This document shows positions 8,884 through 16,962 of a DNA stretch of 39,950 nucleotides, one piece after another (position 1 is the stretch's first letter; each line of letters opens with the position of its first letter). Origin of the DNA: Saccharopolyspora sp. NFXS83. GTDB taxonomy: Bacteria > Actinomycetota > Actinomycetes > Mycobacteriales > Pseudonocardiaceae. The stretch spans positions 1 through 39,950 of the forward strand of contig NZ_JAPFGB010000042.1 of the NCBI RefSeq assembly GCF_026241095.1. The letters are read 5' to 3'. The notes under the pieces are model-generated. The model was given only the letters and a program-made list of their open reading frames with translations, did no database searches and was not told the origin of the DNA. Both the position numbers and the translations under genes were made by a program.

Positions 8884-10264
8884 CGGGCGCTCCTTCCGCG
8901 ACCGCGGGCCGTGCCGCGACGACGGGCTCGGCGGGTTCCCGGCGCAGGTACACCGCCCAGGTCACCACCACGCACACCAGGTAGCAGGCGAGGAACGTGG
9001 CCAGCGCCGCGTCACCGCTGGAGGCCGCCCCGCCGAACGACGCACGGAACGTGAGGTTGATGAACACCCCGCCCAGCGCGCCGATCGCCCCCGCCACGCC
9101 CATCAGCGCCCCGGAGAGCCTGCGGGCGTGCGCGAACGCGCCCGCCGCGTCCCGGCCGCCGGTGACCTCGCGCTCCGCCTGCTTCGCGAAGATCGCCGGG
9201 ATCATCTTGTACACCGAGCCGTTGCCGACGCCGGTCAGCACGAACAGGGCGATGAACGCCGCCAGGTACAGCGGGAACGAGTTCATCGCGGAGGCCGCCA
9301 GCAGCAGTCCCGTTCCGCCGGCCATGCCGAGGAAGTTCCAGAACGTCACCCGCGCGCCGCCCCAGCGATCCGCCATCCGGCCGCCGATCGGGCGGGCGAG
9401 CGACCCCAGCAGCGGCCCGATGAACGTGCACGTCGCCGCCTGCAGCGGGGTGAAGTCGAACTCGTGCTGCAGCACCAGCCCGAACGCGAAGCCGTAGCCG
9501 ATGAACGAACCGAACGTGCCGATGTAGAGCAGCGAGATCCACCACGTGTGCCTGCTGCGCGCCACCTCCAGCTGCGCACCGGGGGCGGTGACCACGGCGT
9601 CGATGTTGTCCATCCGCAGCGCCGCCAGCAGCGTCGCCACCACGATCAGCGGCAGGTACGCCCCGGCCACCAGGGCGGGCTCGGTCCCGCCGACCGTGGC
9701 GATCACCAGCAGCCCGACGACCTGCACGACCGCGACGCCGATGTTGCCGCCGCCCGCGTTGAGCCCCAGCGCCCAGCCCTGCTCGCGCTGCGGGAAGAGG
9801 CTCGTGATGTTGGTCATCGAGGAGGCGAAGTTGCCGCCGCCCAGGCCGGTCAACGCGCCCAGCACCAGGAACACGCCCAGCGGAGTGCCCGGCTGCTGGA
9901 TGAAGTAGCAGGTCAACCCGGTCGGGATCAGCAGCACCGACGTCGAGAAGATCGTCCAGTTCCGGCCGCCGAACCGGGTCACCGCGTAGCTGTAGGGCAG
10001 TCGCAGCAACGCCCCGACCAGCGTCGGAACGGTGGTGAGCAGGAACTTGTCGGCCGCGTCGAAGTCCAGGCCGATGGCCGGGGACATGAACAGCACCATG
10101 ACCGACCAGATGCTCCACACCGAGAACCCGATGTGCTCGGACAGGATCGACAGCCACAGGTTGCGGCGTGCGACCCGTTCGCCGGTGCGTTCCCAGAAGC
10201 CCTCGTCCTCCGGGTTCCAGCCGTCGATCCAGCGGCCTGGTCTGGTGTGCGGGGTGGAGGTCAC
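8876..10264 (-). CDS. narK: Nitrate/nitrite MFS transporter NarK
   Basis: A 462-residue major facilitator with about 12 membrane segments, of the NarK/NasA nitrate-nitrite porter family. Signature stretches are GLGGGNFASSMTNI (nitrate signature region), FAFGLVLQHEFDFTP and ARPIGGRMADRWGG. It brings nitrate into the cytoplasm and may export nitrite. I chose GTG 10264 because AGAGGAG ends a few nucleotides upstream. An in-frame ATG at 10279 exists, but its first codons are that ribosome site. It is the first gene of the overlapping operon, so the operon promoter should lie in 10265-10433. Confidence 0.93.
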   Translation of the reverse strand: MTSTPHTRPGRWIDGWNPEDEGFWERTGERVARRNLWLSILSEHIGFSVWSIWSVMVLFMSPAIGLDFDAADKFLLTTVPTLVGALLRLPYSYAVTRFGGRNWTIFSTSVLLIPTGLTCYFIQQPGTPLGVFLVLGALTGLGGGNFASSMTNITSLFPQREQGWALGLNAGGGNIGVAVVQVVGLLVIATVGGTEPALVAGAYLPLIVVATLLAALRMDNIDAVVTAPGAQLEVARSRHTWWISLLYIGTFGSFIGYGFAFGLVLQHEFDFTPLQAATCTFIGPLLGSLARPIGGRMADRWGGARVTFWNFLGMAGGTGLLLAASAMNSFPLYLAAFIALFVLTGVGNGSVYKMIPAIFAKQAEREVTGGRDAAGAFAHARRLSGALMGVAGAIGALGGVFINLTFRASFGGAASSGDAALATFLACYLVCVVVTWAVYLRREPAEPVVAARPAVAEGAPGA

Positions 10265-10307
10265 CTCGGCTCCTCTCATCGTGCTGGGCAGAAGTTAAGA
10301 GCCGGGT

Positions 10308-10334
10308 GTTTCACCGCCTGTCCGCGCGCGTTAC
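10308..10334 (-). promoter_or_regulatory. Candidate GlnR-type operator half sites upstream of narK
   Basis: On the plus strand GTTTC (10308-10312) and GTTAC (10330-10334) lie 22 bp apart. Read on the narK strand this is GTAAC, 17 nt, GAAAC, which matches two elements of the actinobacterial GlnR pattern (GTnAC-n6-GaAAC repeated at 11-bp steps). The intermediate half site is poor (GGACA). The location, 44-70 bp before the narK start, fits an activator site. This is a motif match by eye only. Confidence 0.4.
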
Positions 10335-10421
10335 CGCCGTGCAAAGGCGCCTTCACATGAGCCCGCGCCGCCCCTGTGAGCTGCGGCGACGCCCGGATTC
10401 CCGGTGATCTGGGCCACGTGG

Positions 10422-10427
10422 CACCGT
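10422..10427 (+). promoter_or_regulatory. -10 element for leaderless sirtuin mRNA
   Basis: CACCGT is followed by exactly 6 nt and then the GTG start at 10434. This spacing puts the transcription start on the first base of the start codon. It is the weakest of the nine examples in this window. Confidence 0.35.
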
Positions 10428-10433
10428 GGTGGG

Positions 10434-11264
10434 GTGACAGCACCCGGCAGTGATCCCGCCACCGAGCACGTCCACGCCCGCGAGTTGTTCGCCACCGCTC
10501 GGCGGATCACGGCGCTGACCGGGGCCGGGGTGTCCACCGCCTCCGGGATCCCGGACTTCCGCGGCCCGGACGGCGTGTGGACGCGCGATCCGCGGGCGCA
10601 GCGGCTCAGCGACATCGACTCCTACGTCGCCGACCCCGAGGTGCGCAGGCTGGCGTGGCGGGCCCGCGCGGAGCACCCGGCGTGGACGGCGGAGCCGAAC
10701 GCCGCGCACCGCGCGTTCGCCGGGCTCGCCGAGCAGGGCAGGCTGACCTCGTTGTTGACGCAGAACATCGACGGGCTGCACCAGCGCGGCGGCGTCAGCG
10801 CCGATCTGGTGCTGGAACTGCACGGATCGGTGTTCGGCGTGGTCTGCCTGGACTGCGGCGCCACCGGTTCGATGCGGGCGGCGCTGGCACGCGTCGCCGA
10901 CGGCGAGGACGATCCGCCGTGCCGGTCCTGCGGCGGCATCCTCAAGTCCAGCACCGTCTCGTTCGGCCAGTCCCTCGACCCGGACGTGATCCGCGCGTCG
11001 CAGCGGGCCGCGTTGGACTGCGACCTGTTCCTGGCCGCCGGGAGCTCGCTGACGGTGCATCCCGCGGCGGGCCTGGCCGAGCTCGCGGTGCGCGCGGGGG
11101 CGCGGCTGGTCGTCTGCAACGCCGAACCCACCCCGTACGACGAGCTCGCCGCCGCGGTGCTGCGCGATCCTCTGGTGGAGCTCCTGCCGGAACTCGCCGC
11201 CGTCCCGGTGTCGGACTCCGCCGAGCCCCTGCGCACCTGGGGAGACCCGAGCACCTGGAGCTGA
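10434..11264 (+). CDS. Sir2-family NAD-dependent protein deacylase (sirtuin)
   Basis: A 276-residue sirtuin that removes acyl groups from lysine using NAD. Visible motifs in order: GAGVSTASGIPDFRG (NAD binding), TQNIDGLHQRGG, the catalytic His in ELHGS, and two zinc-binding pairs, CLDC and CRSC. GSSLTVHPAAG and VVCNAEPTPYD are the C-terminal NAD-site segments. I chose GTG 10434 (N-terminus MTAPGSDP). A GTG at 10404 would add 10 unconserved residues, and the promoter-like box 6 nt before 10434 favours the shorter form. It diverges from narK. The substrates are unknown; acyl-CoA synthetases are common sirtuin targets in actinobacteria. Confidence 0.92.
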   Translation: MTAPGSDPATEHVHARELFATARRITALTGAGVSTASGIPDFRGPDGVWTRDPRAQRLSDIDSYVADPEVRRLAWRARAEHPAWTAEPNAAHRAFAGLAEQGRLTSLLTQNIDGLHQRGGVSADLVLELHGSVFGVVCLDCGATGSMRAALARVADGEDDPPCRSCGGILKSSTVSFGQSLDPDVIRASQRAALDCDLFLAAGSSLTVHPAAGLAELAVRAGARLVVCNAEPTPYDELAAAVLRDPLVELLPELAAVPVSDSAEPLRTWGDPSTWS

Positions 11265-11496
11265 GCCTCCCTCGCGCCACCACGGCGGCCCGCGTTCCGG
11301 CCGATCATGAGTTGATCGATTCAGCGTGCCCGAAAAATCCGTTTCATGACTGGGTGCACGATCTGTGGCGTGTGTGGTTGGTGTGACGAATTGCGAGCCG
11401 TGTGGCGCGGATGCACAGTTGTGACCGTCCTATGCGCTGAATGGCGCAATACCTGCAAGGCCGAACGGCCCAGTTCGGTGGCTGGAGGTGGCGGTC

Positions 11497-12804
11497 GTGC
11501 GGCGACCTCGACGACTCACCGGCGGCCTGGTGCTCGCCTCCGCGATCGCCCTCGCGCTCCCGGTGGCCGCCGGCAGCGCGCCGGAACCGCCGGTGCGACC
11601 TGGCGACGGCGAGATCCAAACACAGCGCGACCGGGTCGGCGACCGGGCGGACCGCGTCGGGGAGCTGACCCAGCGCCTCGCCGAGTCCGAGACCCGGCTC
11701 ACCGAGCTGGGCGCGCAGGTGGAACTCGCGATGGAGGACGCCAACAAGGCCCGCGTCGACCTCGCCCGCGCCGAACGCGCCCGCACCCGGGCCGAGCAGC
11801 TCGCCGCCGGAGCGAACGGCCAGGCGGGCGCGGCGGCGAGCGAGGTCGAGCGCCAGCGCTCCCGGCTCGACGAGTTCGCCGCGGGCAGCTACCGGCAGGG
11901 CAGCAAGCTCGGCTCGCTCACCGCCTACGTGGGGGCGAGCGGCCCGGACGATCTGCTCAACCGCGCCGAACTGCTGGACACGGTCGGGCGCAGCCAGCTC
12001 GACGTGCTCGACGACCTGGAACGGGCGCACATCGACCGGGTCAACAAGGATTCGCTGGCCCGCAAGGCGCTGCGGGACGCCGCCGAGTCGCGCGCGGCGG
12101 CGGCTGCGGCCCAGGAGCGCGCCGAAGCCGCCGAGAACGCCGCGGTCGCCGCGAGGGCCGCGCAGGCCGGCCGGGCCGCGGGCATCGAGGCCGAACGGGA
12201 CGGGGTGCAGGCCGAGCTCAGCGACGCCCGCGCCGCCGTGCGGGGCCTGGAGTCCCAGCGCGACCGGTACGAGGAATGGCTCCAAGCCAGCCAGGCCGCG
12301 CAAGCCGCGCAGGGCCAGGCGGCGGCCTCGGAGTCGGCCGGCCAGGGGAGCGTGGTGCCGGACGACGATCCCGGCCCGGTCACGGGGTCGACGGAGGTCG
12401 TGGTCCAGCGGGCGCTGTCCCAGCTGGGGATGCCCTACGCGTGGGGCGGTGGGGACGCCGACGGCCCGACGCGCGGCATCCGGGACGGGGGAGTGGCCGA
12501 CTCGCACGGCGACTACCGCAAGATCGGATTCGACTGCTCGGGCCTGATGATCTACGCGTTCGCCGGAGCGGGTGTGGAGCTGGACCACTACAGCGGTTAC
12601 CAGTACCAATCGGGCACCCAGGTCCCGCTGTCGTCCATGCAGCGCGGCGACATGCTCTTCTGGCGCTCGGGTGGCCGCGTGCACCACGTGGCCCTGTACC
12701 TGGGCGGTGGGCAGATGGTGGAGGCGCCGTACTCGGGCTCGCAGGTGAGGGTGGCTCCCGTCCGCTACTCGGGCATCGCGCCCTACGCGGTCCGGGTGAT
12801 CTGA
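11497..12804 (+). CDS. Secreted NlpC/P60 peptidoglycan endopeptidase, RipA-like
   Basis: A 435-residue exported cell-wall hydrolase. It has a signal peptide (Arg-rich start, then GLVLASAIALALPVAAGSA), a long Ala/Glu/Arg-rich coiled coil at about residues 35-270, a short acidic linker (VVPDDDPGP), and a C-terminal NlpC/P60 domain at about 300-435. The catalytic Cys is in GFDCSGLMIYAF (about 346) and the catalytic His in HHVALYLGGG (about 394). It should cleave the D-Glu/diaminopimelate bond of stem peptides. I chose GTG 11497, with GGAGG 8 nt upstream; GTG 11488 would overlap that site. RipA/RipB genes precede moxR in mycobacteria, and moxR follows here too after mobA. The 232 nt upstream show no riboswitch I can recognise. 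Confidence 0.9.
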   Translation: MRRPRRLTGGLVLASAIALALPVAAGSAPEPPVRPGDGEIQTQRDRVGDRADRVGELTQRLAESETRLTELGAQVELAMEDANKARVDLARAERARTRAEQLAAGANGQAGAAASEVERQRSRLDEFAAGSYRQGSKLGSLTAYVGASGPDDLLNRAELLDTVGRSQLDVLDDLERAHIDRVNKDSLARKALRDAAESRAAAAAAQERAEAAENAAVAARAAQAGRAAGIEAERDGVQAELSDARAAVRGLESQRDRYEEWLQASQAAQAAQGQAAASESAGQGSVVPDDDPGPVTGSTEVVVQRALSQLGMPYAWGGGDADGPTRGIRDGGVADSHGDYRKIGFDCSGLMIYAFAGAGVELDHYSGYQYQSGTQVPLSSMQRGDMLFWRSGGRVHHVALYLGGGQMVEAPYSGSQVRVAPVRYSGIAPYAVRVI

Positions 12805-12818
12805 GCGGCGGTCCGCGC

Positions 12819-12864
12819 GAAGGCGGTCGTGCCGGTGGTTCGTCCACCGGGCGCGACCGCCTTC
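12819..12864 (+). terminator. Hairpin after the NlpC/P60 gene
   Basis: GAAGGCGGTCG (12819-12829) pairs perfectly with CGACCGCCTTC (12854-12864), and the inner bases (GCCGGTGG / CCACCGGGC) extend the stem around a TTCG loop. It lies 14 nt after the stop codon and has no U tract, as is usual for high-GC actinobacterial terminators. Confidence 0.75.
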
Positions 12865-12928
12865 GTCGTTCGTTCCGCGAGTCGGGCCGCCCGCACCGGC
12901 TCCCCGGAGATGAGGTAGGCATCGGCAG

Positions 12929-13480
12929 GTGATGGAGGACTTCGCCGCCGTGGTGCTCGCGGGCGGCCGTGCGCGGCGGCTCGGGGGAGTGGACAAGCTC
13001 GCGCTGCCCACCGGTGGCCGAACGTTGCTCGACCACACGCTCGCCGCGGTGCGCGGCGCCGATCCCCTCGTCGTCGTGGGGCCGGAGCGCGCGGTGTCGG
13101 TCCCGGTCCGGTGGGCCCGGGAGGATCCGCCCGGCTCCGGTCCGCTCGCCGGGCTGCGCGCGGGCCTGGGGGAGGTCCCGTTCGACCGGGGCTCGGTGGC
13201 GGTGCTGGCGGCGGACCATCCCGGGCTCGTCCCGGAGACGGTCGCGCGCTTGCGCGCCGCGGTCGAGGGATCCGGTGCGGTGCTGGTCGACCAGGACGGG
13301 ATGCCGCAGTGGCTGCTCGGCGTCTGGCGGGTGGAGGCGCTGCGCGCGGCGATGCCCGCGGACGTGCGGGACCGGCCGGTGCGAGCGCTGTTCGATTCGC
13401 TGGCGCCGGTGCGGATCCCGGCGGTGGGCGCGGAGGCCGCCGACGTCGACACCCCGCAGGACCTGCACCGCCTGAACTGA
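12929..13480 (+). CDS. mobA: Molybdenum cofactor guanylyltransferase, MobA-like
   Basis: A 183-residue nucleotidyltransferase of the MobA/GlmU-like NTP-transferase fold. The N-terminal VVLAGGRARRLGGVDK is the GTP-binding signature (LAGGxSxRxGxDK). DHPGLVP corresponds to the metal-binding Asp region, and GSGPLAGLRAGL is the conserved guanine-side loop. MobA joins GMP to molybdopterin to give the bis-MGD cofactor needed by the nitrate reductase encoded at 6769-8883. The start is GTG 12929 or ATG 12932, with a GAGGTAGG ribosome site upstream. It is the only molybdenum cofactor gene in the window and is not in the nitrate operon. Confidence 0.88.
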   Translation: MMEDFAAVVLAGGRARRLGGVDKLALPTGGRTLLDHTLAAVRGADPLVVVGPERAVSVPVRWAREDPPGSGPLAGLRAGLGEVPFDRGSVAVLAADHPGLVPETVARLRAAVEGSGAVLVDQDGMPQWLLGVWRVEALRAAMPADVRDRPVRALFDSLAPVRIPAVGAEAADVDTPQDLHRLN

Positions 13481-13852
13481 TCACCCGAGTTGATCACCGG
13501 CGGAAGCCGCGCGACCTAATTGGTTCGTACGCTCGAAAACTTCAGTGCTGACTGAAATCAATCCCACGTGGGTCAGGTCCGCGCGAGAAGGAACCACCAG
13601 AACCACGCATCGAGGGGCGAGGCGCTTCACAAGGGTCATACCGCCGGTGCGGTTGACTTCGAACCTGGCCGGGTGCCCCCTCGCGCAGCCGAGGCGCAGT
13701 CGTGCCAAGATCGCCTGCGGACCGCGCTCGACGCGCGAGTGCCCACGTCCGCCGGGGTCCGGCTGAGGCGGGAGACCGGCACGTGGTCGAGCACGTGGGC
13801 AGCGCGCGACGGACGTCGATGCGACCAGGGAAGCCGAACGAGAGGTGCCGAA
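13481..13852 (+). other. 372-nt leader region upstream of moxR
   Basis: I see no credible gene here; open frames extending moxR upstream lack conserved content. The region holds two TGATCACC copies right after mobA, a palindromic AT-rich element (13539-13562), a perfect CCCACGTGGG palindrome (13563-13572), two GCACGTGG direct repeats 12 bp apart (13779-13798) and a -10-like CAAGAT at 13706-13711. The moxR ribosome site (AGAGGTG) is at its end. It is a long 5' region and probably carries the moxR promoter. Confidence 0.45.
13539..13562. repeat. 24-bp palindromic element, copy 1
   Basis: The core TTCAGT-GCTG-ACTGAA is a perfect inverted repeat (13541-13556). The 24-bp unit matches the copy at 33519-33542 at 20 of 24 positions. 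It is AT-rich compared with its surroundings and lies upstream of moxR. Confidence 0.4.
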
Positions 13853-14944
13853 GTGACCGAGGCCGGCGAGGGCGGGGCGACGCCCGCGGAGCAGGTGAGC
13901 ACACCGGCTCGGGACGCGCAGTTGCTCGAACGCACCGTGTTCGAGGTCAAGCGGGTCATCGTCGGGCAGGACCGGCTCATCGAACGAGTCCTGGTCGGCC
14001 TGCTGGCGAAGGGCCACGTGCTGCTCGAAGGCGTCCCCGGCGTGGCCAAGACGCTCGCGGTGGAGACCTTCGCGAAGGTCGTCGGCGGCTCGTTCTCCCG
14101 GTTGCAGTTCACCCCCGACCTGGTGCCCGCCGACATCCTCGGCACCCGCATCTACCGGCAGGGCAGCGAGCGCTTCGACGTGGAGCTCGGTCCGGTGCTG
14201 GCGAACTTCGTGCTCGCCGACGAGATCAACCGCGCGCCCGCGAAGGTGCAGTCGGCGTTGCTGGAGGTCATGGCCGAGCGCCACGTCTCCATCGGCGGCG
14301 AGAGCTTCCCGATGCCGAATCCGTTCCTGGTGCTGGCCACGCAGAACCCCATCGAGAACGAGGGCGTGTACCCGCTGCCGGAGGCGCAGCGCGACCGGTT
14401 CCTGTTCAAGCTCCAGGTCGAGTACCCCTCGGCGGAGGAAGAGCGGGAGATCGTCTACCGGATGGGCGTGGCGAGCCCGGAGCCGACGCCGGTGCTCAAC
14501 GCGGACGAGCTGACCCGGCTGCAGGGGGTCGCCTCGCAGGTGTTCGTGCACCACGCGCTGGTGGACTACGTGGTGCGGCTGGTGCTGGCCACGCGGACGC
14601 CGAACGATCACGGCCTGACCGACATCGCGGGCTGGGTGTCCTACGGCGCTTCGCCGAGGGCGAGCCTGGGCGTCGTGGCGGCCTCGCGGGCTCTCGCGCT
14701 GGTGCGCGGCCGGGACTACGTGCTGCCGCAGGACGTGGTGGACGTGGTGCCGGACGTGCTGCGCCACCGCCTGGTGCTGTCCTACGACGCGCTCGCCGAC
14801 GGCATCCCGGTGGACCACATCGTCAACCGGGTGCTGCAGACGGTGCCGTTGCCGCAGGTATCGGCGCGTCCGCAGGCGGCCCAGCCGCAGGCGCAGCCCG
14901 GCGGGTACGGGCAGGCTCCGGTCGGCCCGGCGCAGCAGTACTGA
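13853..14944 (+). CDS. moxR: MoxR-family AAA+ ATPase
   Basis: A 363-residue AAA+ ATPase of the MoxR class. The Walker A region is EGVPGVAKT (about residues 58-66), with the MoxR-type Ala before Lys. Walker B is FVLADEINRAP (about 119-128), and sensor 1 is in LATQNPIENEG. The C-terminal lid holds YGASPRASLG and GRDYVLPQDV. The last 25 residues are a Gln/Pro/Ala-rich tail. MoxR ATPases act as chaperone-like factors with VWA-domain partners, and the next two genes are the usual DUF58 and VWA partners. I chose GTG 13853 for its AGAGGTG ribosome site; the longer frame upstream is unconserved. It matches the position of M. tuberculosis moxR1 (rv1479). Confidence 0.93.
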   Translation: MTEAGEGGATPAEQVSTPARDAQLLERTVFEVKRVIVGQDRLIERVLVGLLAKGHVLLEGVPGVAKTLAVETFAKVVGGSFSRLQFTPDLVPADILGTRIYRQGSERFDVELGPVLANFVLADEINRAPAKVQSALLEVMAERHVSIGGESFPMPNPFLVLATQNPIENEGVYPLPEAQRDRFLFKLQVEYPSAEEEREIVYRMGVASPEPTPVLNADELTRLQGVASQVFVHHALVDYVVRLVLATRTPNDHGLTDIAGWVSYGASPRASLGVVAASRALALVRGRDYVLPQDVVDVVPDVLRHRLVLSYDALADGIPVDHIVNRVLQTVPLPQVSARPQAAQPQAQPGGYGQAPVGPAQQY

Positions 14945-14995
14945 TCAGTGCGCGCGGCGATGATGCCCGACCCGACCAACGAGGAGCGATCAGCC

Positions 14996-15949
14996 GTGTC
15001 GGTGAGTTCCGGCCAGGACGGCGCGGACCGTCCGTCCTGGGCCCCGCCGGAGTTGGAGGGGCCGCGGCTGCAGGCCGCGCTGCGCTCCTTGGAGCTGACG
15101 GTGCGCGGCAGGCTCGACGGGCTGCTGCAGGGCAACCACCTCGGCCTGGTGCCCGGCCCCGGTACGGAGCCGGGGGAGGCGCGGGTCTACCAGCCCGGCG
15201 ACGACGTGCGGCGGATGGACTGGGCGGTGACGGCGCGCATGTCGGAACCGCACATCCGCCAGACCGTGGCGGACCGGGAGCTGGAGACGTGGGTGGCGCT
15301 CGACCTCTCGCCCAGCCTCGACTTCGGTTCCGCCGCTTGTGACAAGCGGGAGCTGGCCGTGGCCGCGCTGGCGGCGGTGACGCACTTGACCAGCGGCGGC
15401 GGCAATCGGATCGGGGCGGTCGTGGACAACGGCACGGGTCCGGTCCGGTTGCCGGCGCGGGGCGGCCTGGGGCATTCGCGCGGGTTGCTGCGCAAGGTCG
15501 CGGAGATCCCGCGGGCCGCGGAGGGCACGCGGGGTGATCTGCCGCGGTTGCTGGAGTCGCTGCGCAGGCCGCCGCGGCGGCGGGGCCTGGCGGTGGTGGT
15601 CTCGGACTTCCTCGGTGACCTGGATTGGCAGCGCGCGCTGCGCGGGCTCGGCGCCCGGCATTCGCTGCTGGCGGTCGAGGTGCTCGATCCGCGCGATCTG
15701 GAGTTGCCGGACGTGGGCACGGTGGTGCTCTCCGACCCGGAGACGGGGGAACAACGGGAAGTGCGCACGACACCGGTGCTGCGCAAGGAGTTCGCGGCGG
15801 CGGCTGCCGCGCACCGCGAGGAGGTCGCGGCGGCGCTGCGGCGCGCCGGGTGCGCGCACCTGGTGCTGCGAACGGATTCGGACTGGATCGCCGACGTGGT
15901 GCGGTTCGTGGTGGCCCGCAAACGGGGATGGTCCGGGGGAACGGCGTGA
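14996..15949 (+). CDS. DUF58 domain protein (MoxR partner)
   Basis: A 317-residue cytoplasmic protein. It carries the DUF58 signature RVYQPGDDVRRMDW at about residue 62, followed by a VWA-like fold with an incomplete metal site (DLSPSLDFG). SDFLGDLDW and DPRDLELPDVG are further conserved family stretches. The start GTG 14996 is preceded by GAGGAG 9 nt upstream; earlier ATG/GTG codons at 14948-14963 have no ribosome site. It follows moxR by 51 nt and its stop overlaps the next start as TGATG. The moxR-DUF58-VWA order is conserved and matches rv1479-rv1481. The molecular role is unknown. Confidence 0.9.
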   Translation: MSVSSGQDGADRPSWAPPELEGPRLQAALRSLELTVRGRLDGLLQGNHLGLVPGPGTEPGEARVYQPGDDVRRMDWAVTARMSEPHIRQTVADRELETWVALDLSPSLDFGSAACDKRELAVAALAAVTHLTSGGGNRIGAVVDNGTGPVRLPARGGLGHSRGLLRKVAEIPRAAEGTRGDLPRLLESLRRPPRRRGLAVVVSDFLGDLDWQRALRGLGARHSLLAVEVLDPRDLELPDVGTVVLSDPETGEQREVRTTPVLRKEFAAAAAAHREEVAAALRRAGCAHLVLRTDSDWIADVVRFVVARKRGWSGGTA

Positions 15950-16932
15950 TGTTGAGCTTGTCGGGTTTCACCACGCCGTGGTGGTTCTTGCTGCTGCTGG
16001 TGGTCGCGGCGCTGGTCGGCGGCTACGTGTGGGCGCAGAAGCGGGCGCGCAAGGAGACGTTGCGGTTCAGCAACCTCGCGGTGCTGGATCGGGTGGCGCC
16101 GAAGCGGCAGGGCTGGCCGAAGCACGTGCCCGCCGCGTTGCTGGCGGTCGCGATGATCCTGCTGACGGTGGCGTTGTCCGGTCCGACCGCGGAGCAGCGC
16201 ATTCCGCGCAACCGGGCCACGGTGATGCTCACCGTGGACGTGTCGCTGTCGATGATGGCCAAGGACGTCGAACCGAGTCGTCTGGAGGCGGCGAAGGTCG
16301 CGGCGAAGGAGTTCGCCGACAAGCTCACCCCCGGCATCAACCTGGGATTGGTGTCGTTCGCGGGCACGGCGACGGTGATGGTGATGCCGACGACCGACCG
16401 CGCCGGGGTGAAGCAGGCCATCGACAACCTGTCGCTGTCGGAGGCGACCGCGACCGGTGACGGCATCAACGCGTCGATGTCGGCGATCGACTCGTTCGGG
16501 AAGATGGTCGGCGGTCCCGGTGGTGCGCCGCCCGCGCGGATCGTGCTGATGGCCGACGGCGGGCAGACCATCCCGCGTGATCTCAACGCGCCGCGTGGTG
16601 CGTACACGAAGGCGGGCGAGGCGAAGAAGGCCGGGATCCCGATCACGACGATCTCGTTCGGCACCGACTACGGCACCATCGACATCGAGGGCCAGTCGCA
16701 GCCGGTGGAGGTCGACGACGAGGCGATGGAGGAGATCGCGGGGCTTTCCGGCGGCGAGTTCCACAAGGCGGCGAGCGCGGAGCAGCTGCGCCGGGTCTAC
16801 GACACGCTGGGCGAGCAGATCGGCTACGAGATCAAGCACACAGACGCCAGCAGGCCGTGGTTGGTGCTGGGTACGCTCGCCGCGATCGTCGCCGCGGTGC
16901 TCTCGTTGCTGCTGGGGCGGCGTCTGCCCTGA
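15949..16932 (+). CDS. Membrane-anchored von Willebrand factor A protein (BatA-like)
   Basis: A 327-residue protein with two N-terminal membrane segments (about residues 11-29 and 62-78), a VWA domain, and a C-terminal membrane segment (LVLGTLAAIVAAVLSLLLG). The metal-ion-dependent adhesion site begins with DVSLS at residues 97-101 and continues with TATGDGINA and MADGG. The VWA domain should face the periplasm, though I infer that from the arrangement of segments. ATG 15949 overlaps the DUF58 stop, and a GTG one codon earlier is an alternative. It completes the MoxR module and corresponds to rv1481 by order. Confidence 0.92.
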   Translation: MLSLSGFTTPWWFLLLLVVAALVGGYVWAQKRARKETLRFSNLAVLDRVAPKRQGWPKHVPAALLAVAMILLTVALSGPTAEQRIPRNRATVMLTVDVSLSMMAKDVEPSRLEAAKVAAKEFADKLTPGINLGLVSFAGTATVMVMPTTDRAGVKQAIDNLSLSEATATGDGINASMSAIDSFGKMVGGPGGAPPARIVLMADGGQTIPRDLNAPRGAYTKAGEAKKAGIPITTISFGTDYGTIDIEGQSQPVEVDDEAMEEIAGLSGGEFHKAASAEQLRRVYDTLGEQIGYEIKHTDASRPWLVLGTLAAIVAAVLSLLLGRRLP

Positions 16933-16962
16933 GCAAGTCCCCGCAGAGCACGGGAGCCAGAC

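Noticed and set aside
10265-10279. ATG 10279 as the narK start
   Set aside because: The codons between it and GTG 10264 contain the ribosome-binding sequence AGAGGAG, so the GTG is the better start.
11306-11316. GATCATGAGTT shared between 11306-11316 and about 33495-33505
   Set aside because: An 11-base match is expected many times by chance between 40-kb sequences.
11265-11496. Possible c-di-AMP (ydaO) riboswitch before the NlpC/P60 gene
   Set aside because: Such riboswitches do precede actinobacterial wall hydrolases, but I could not find their conserved sequence blocks here.
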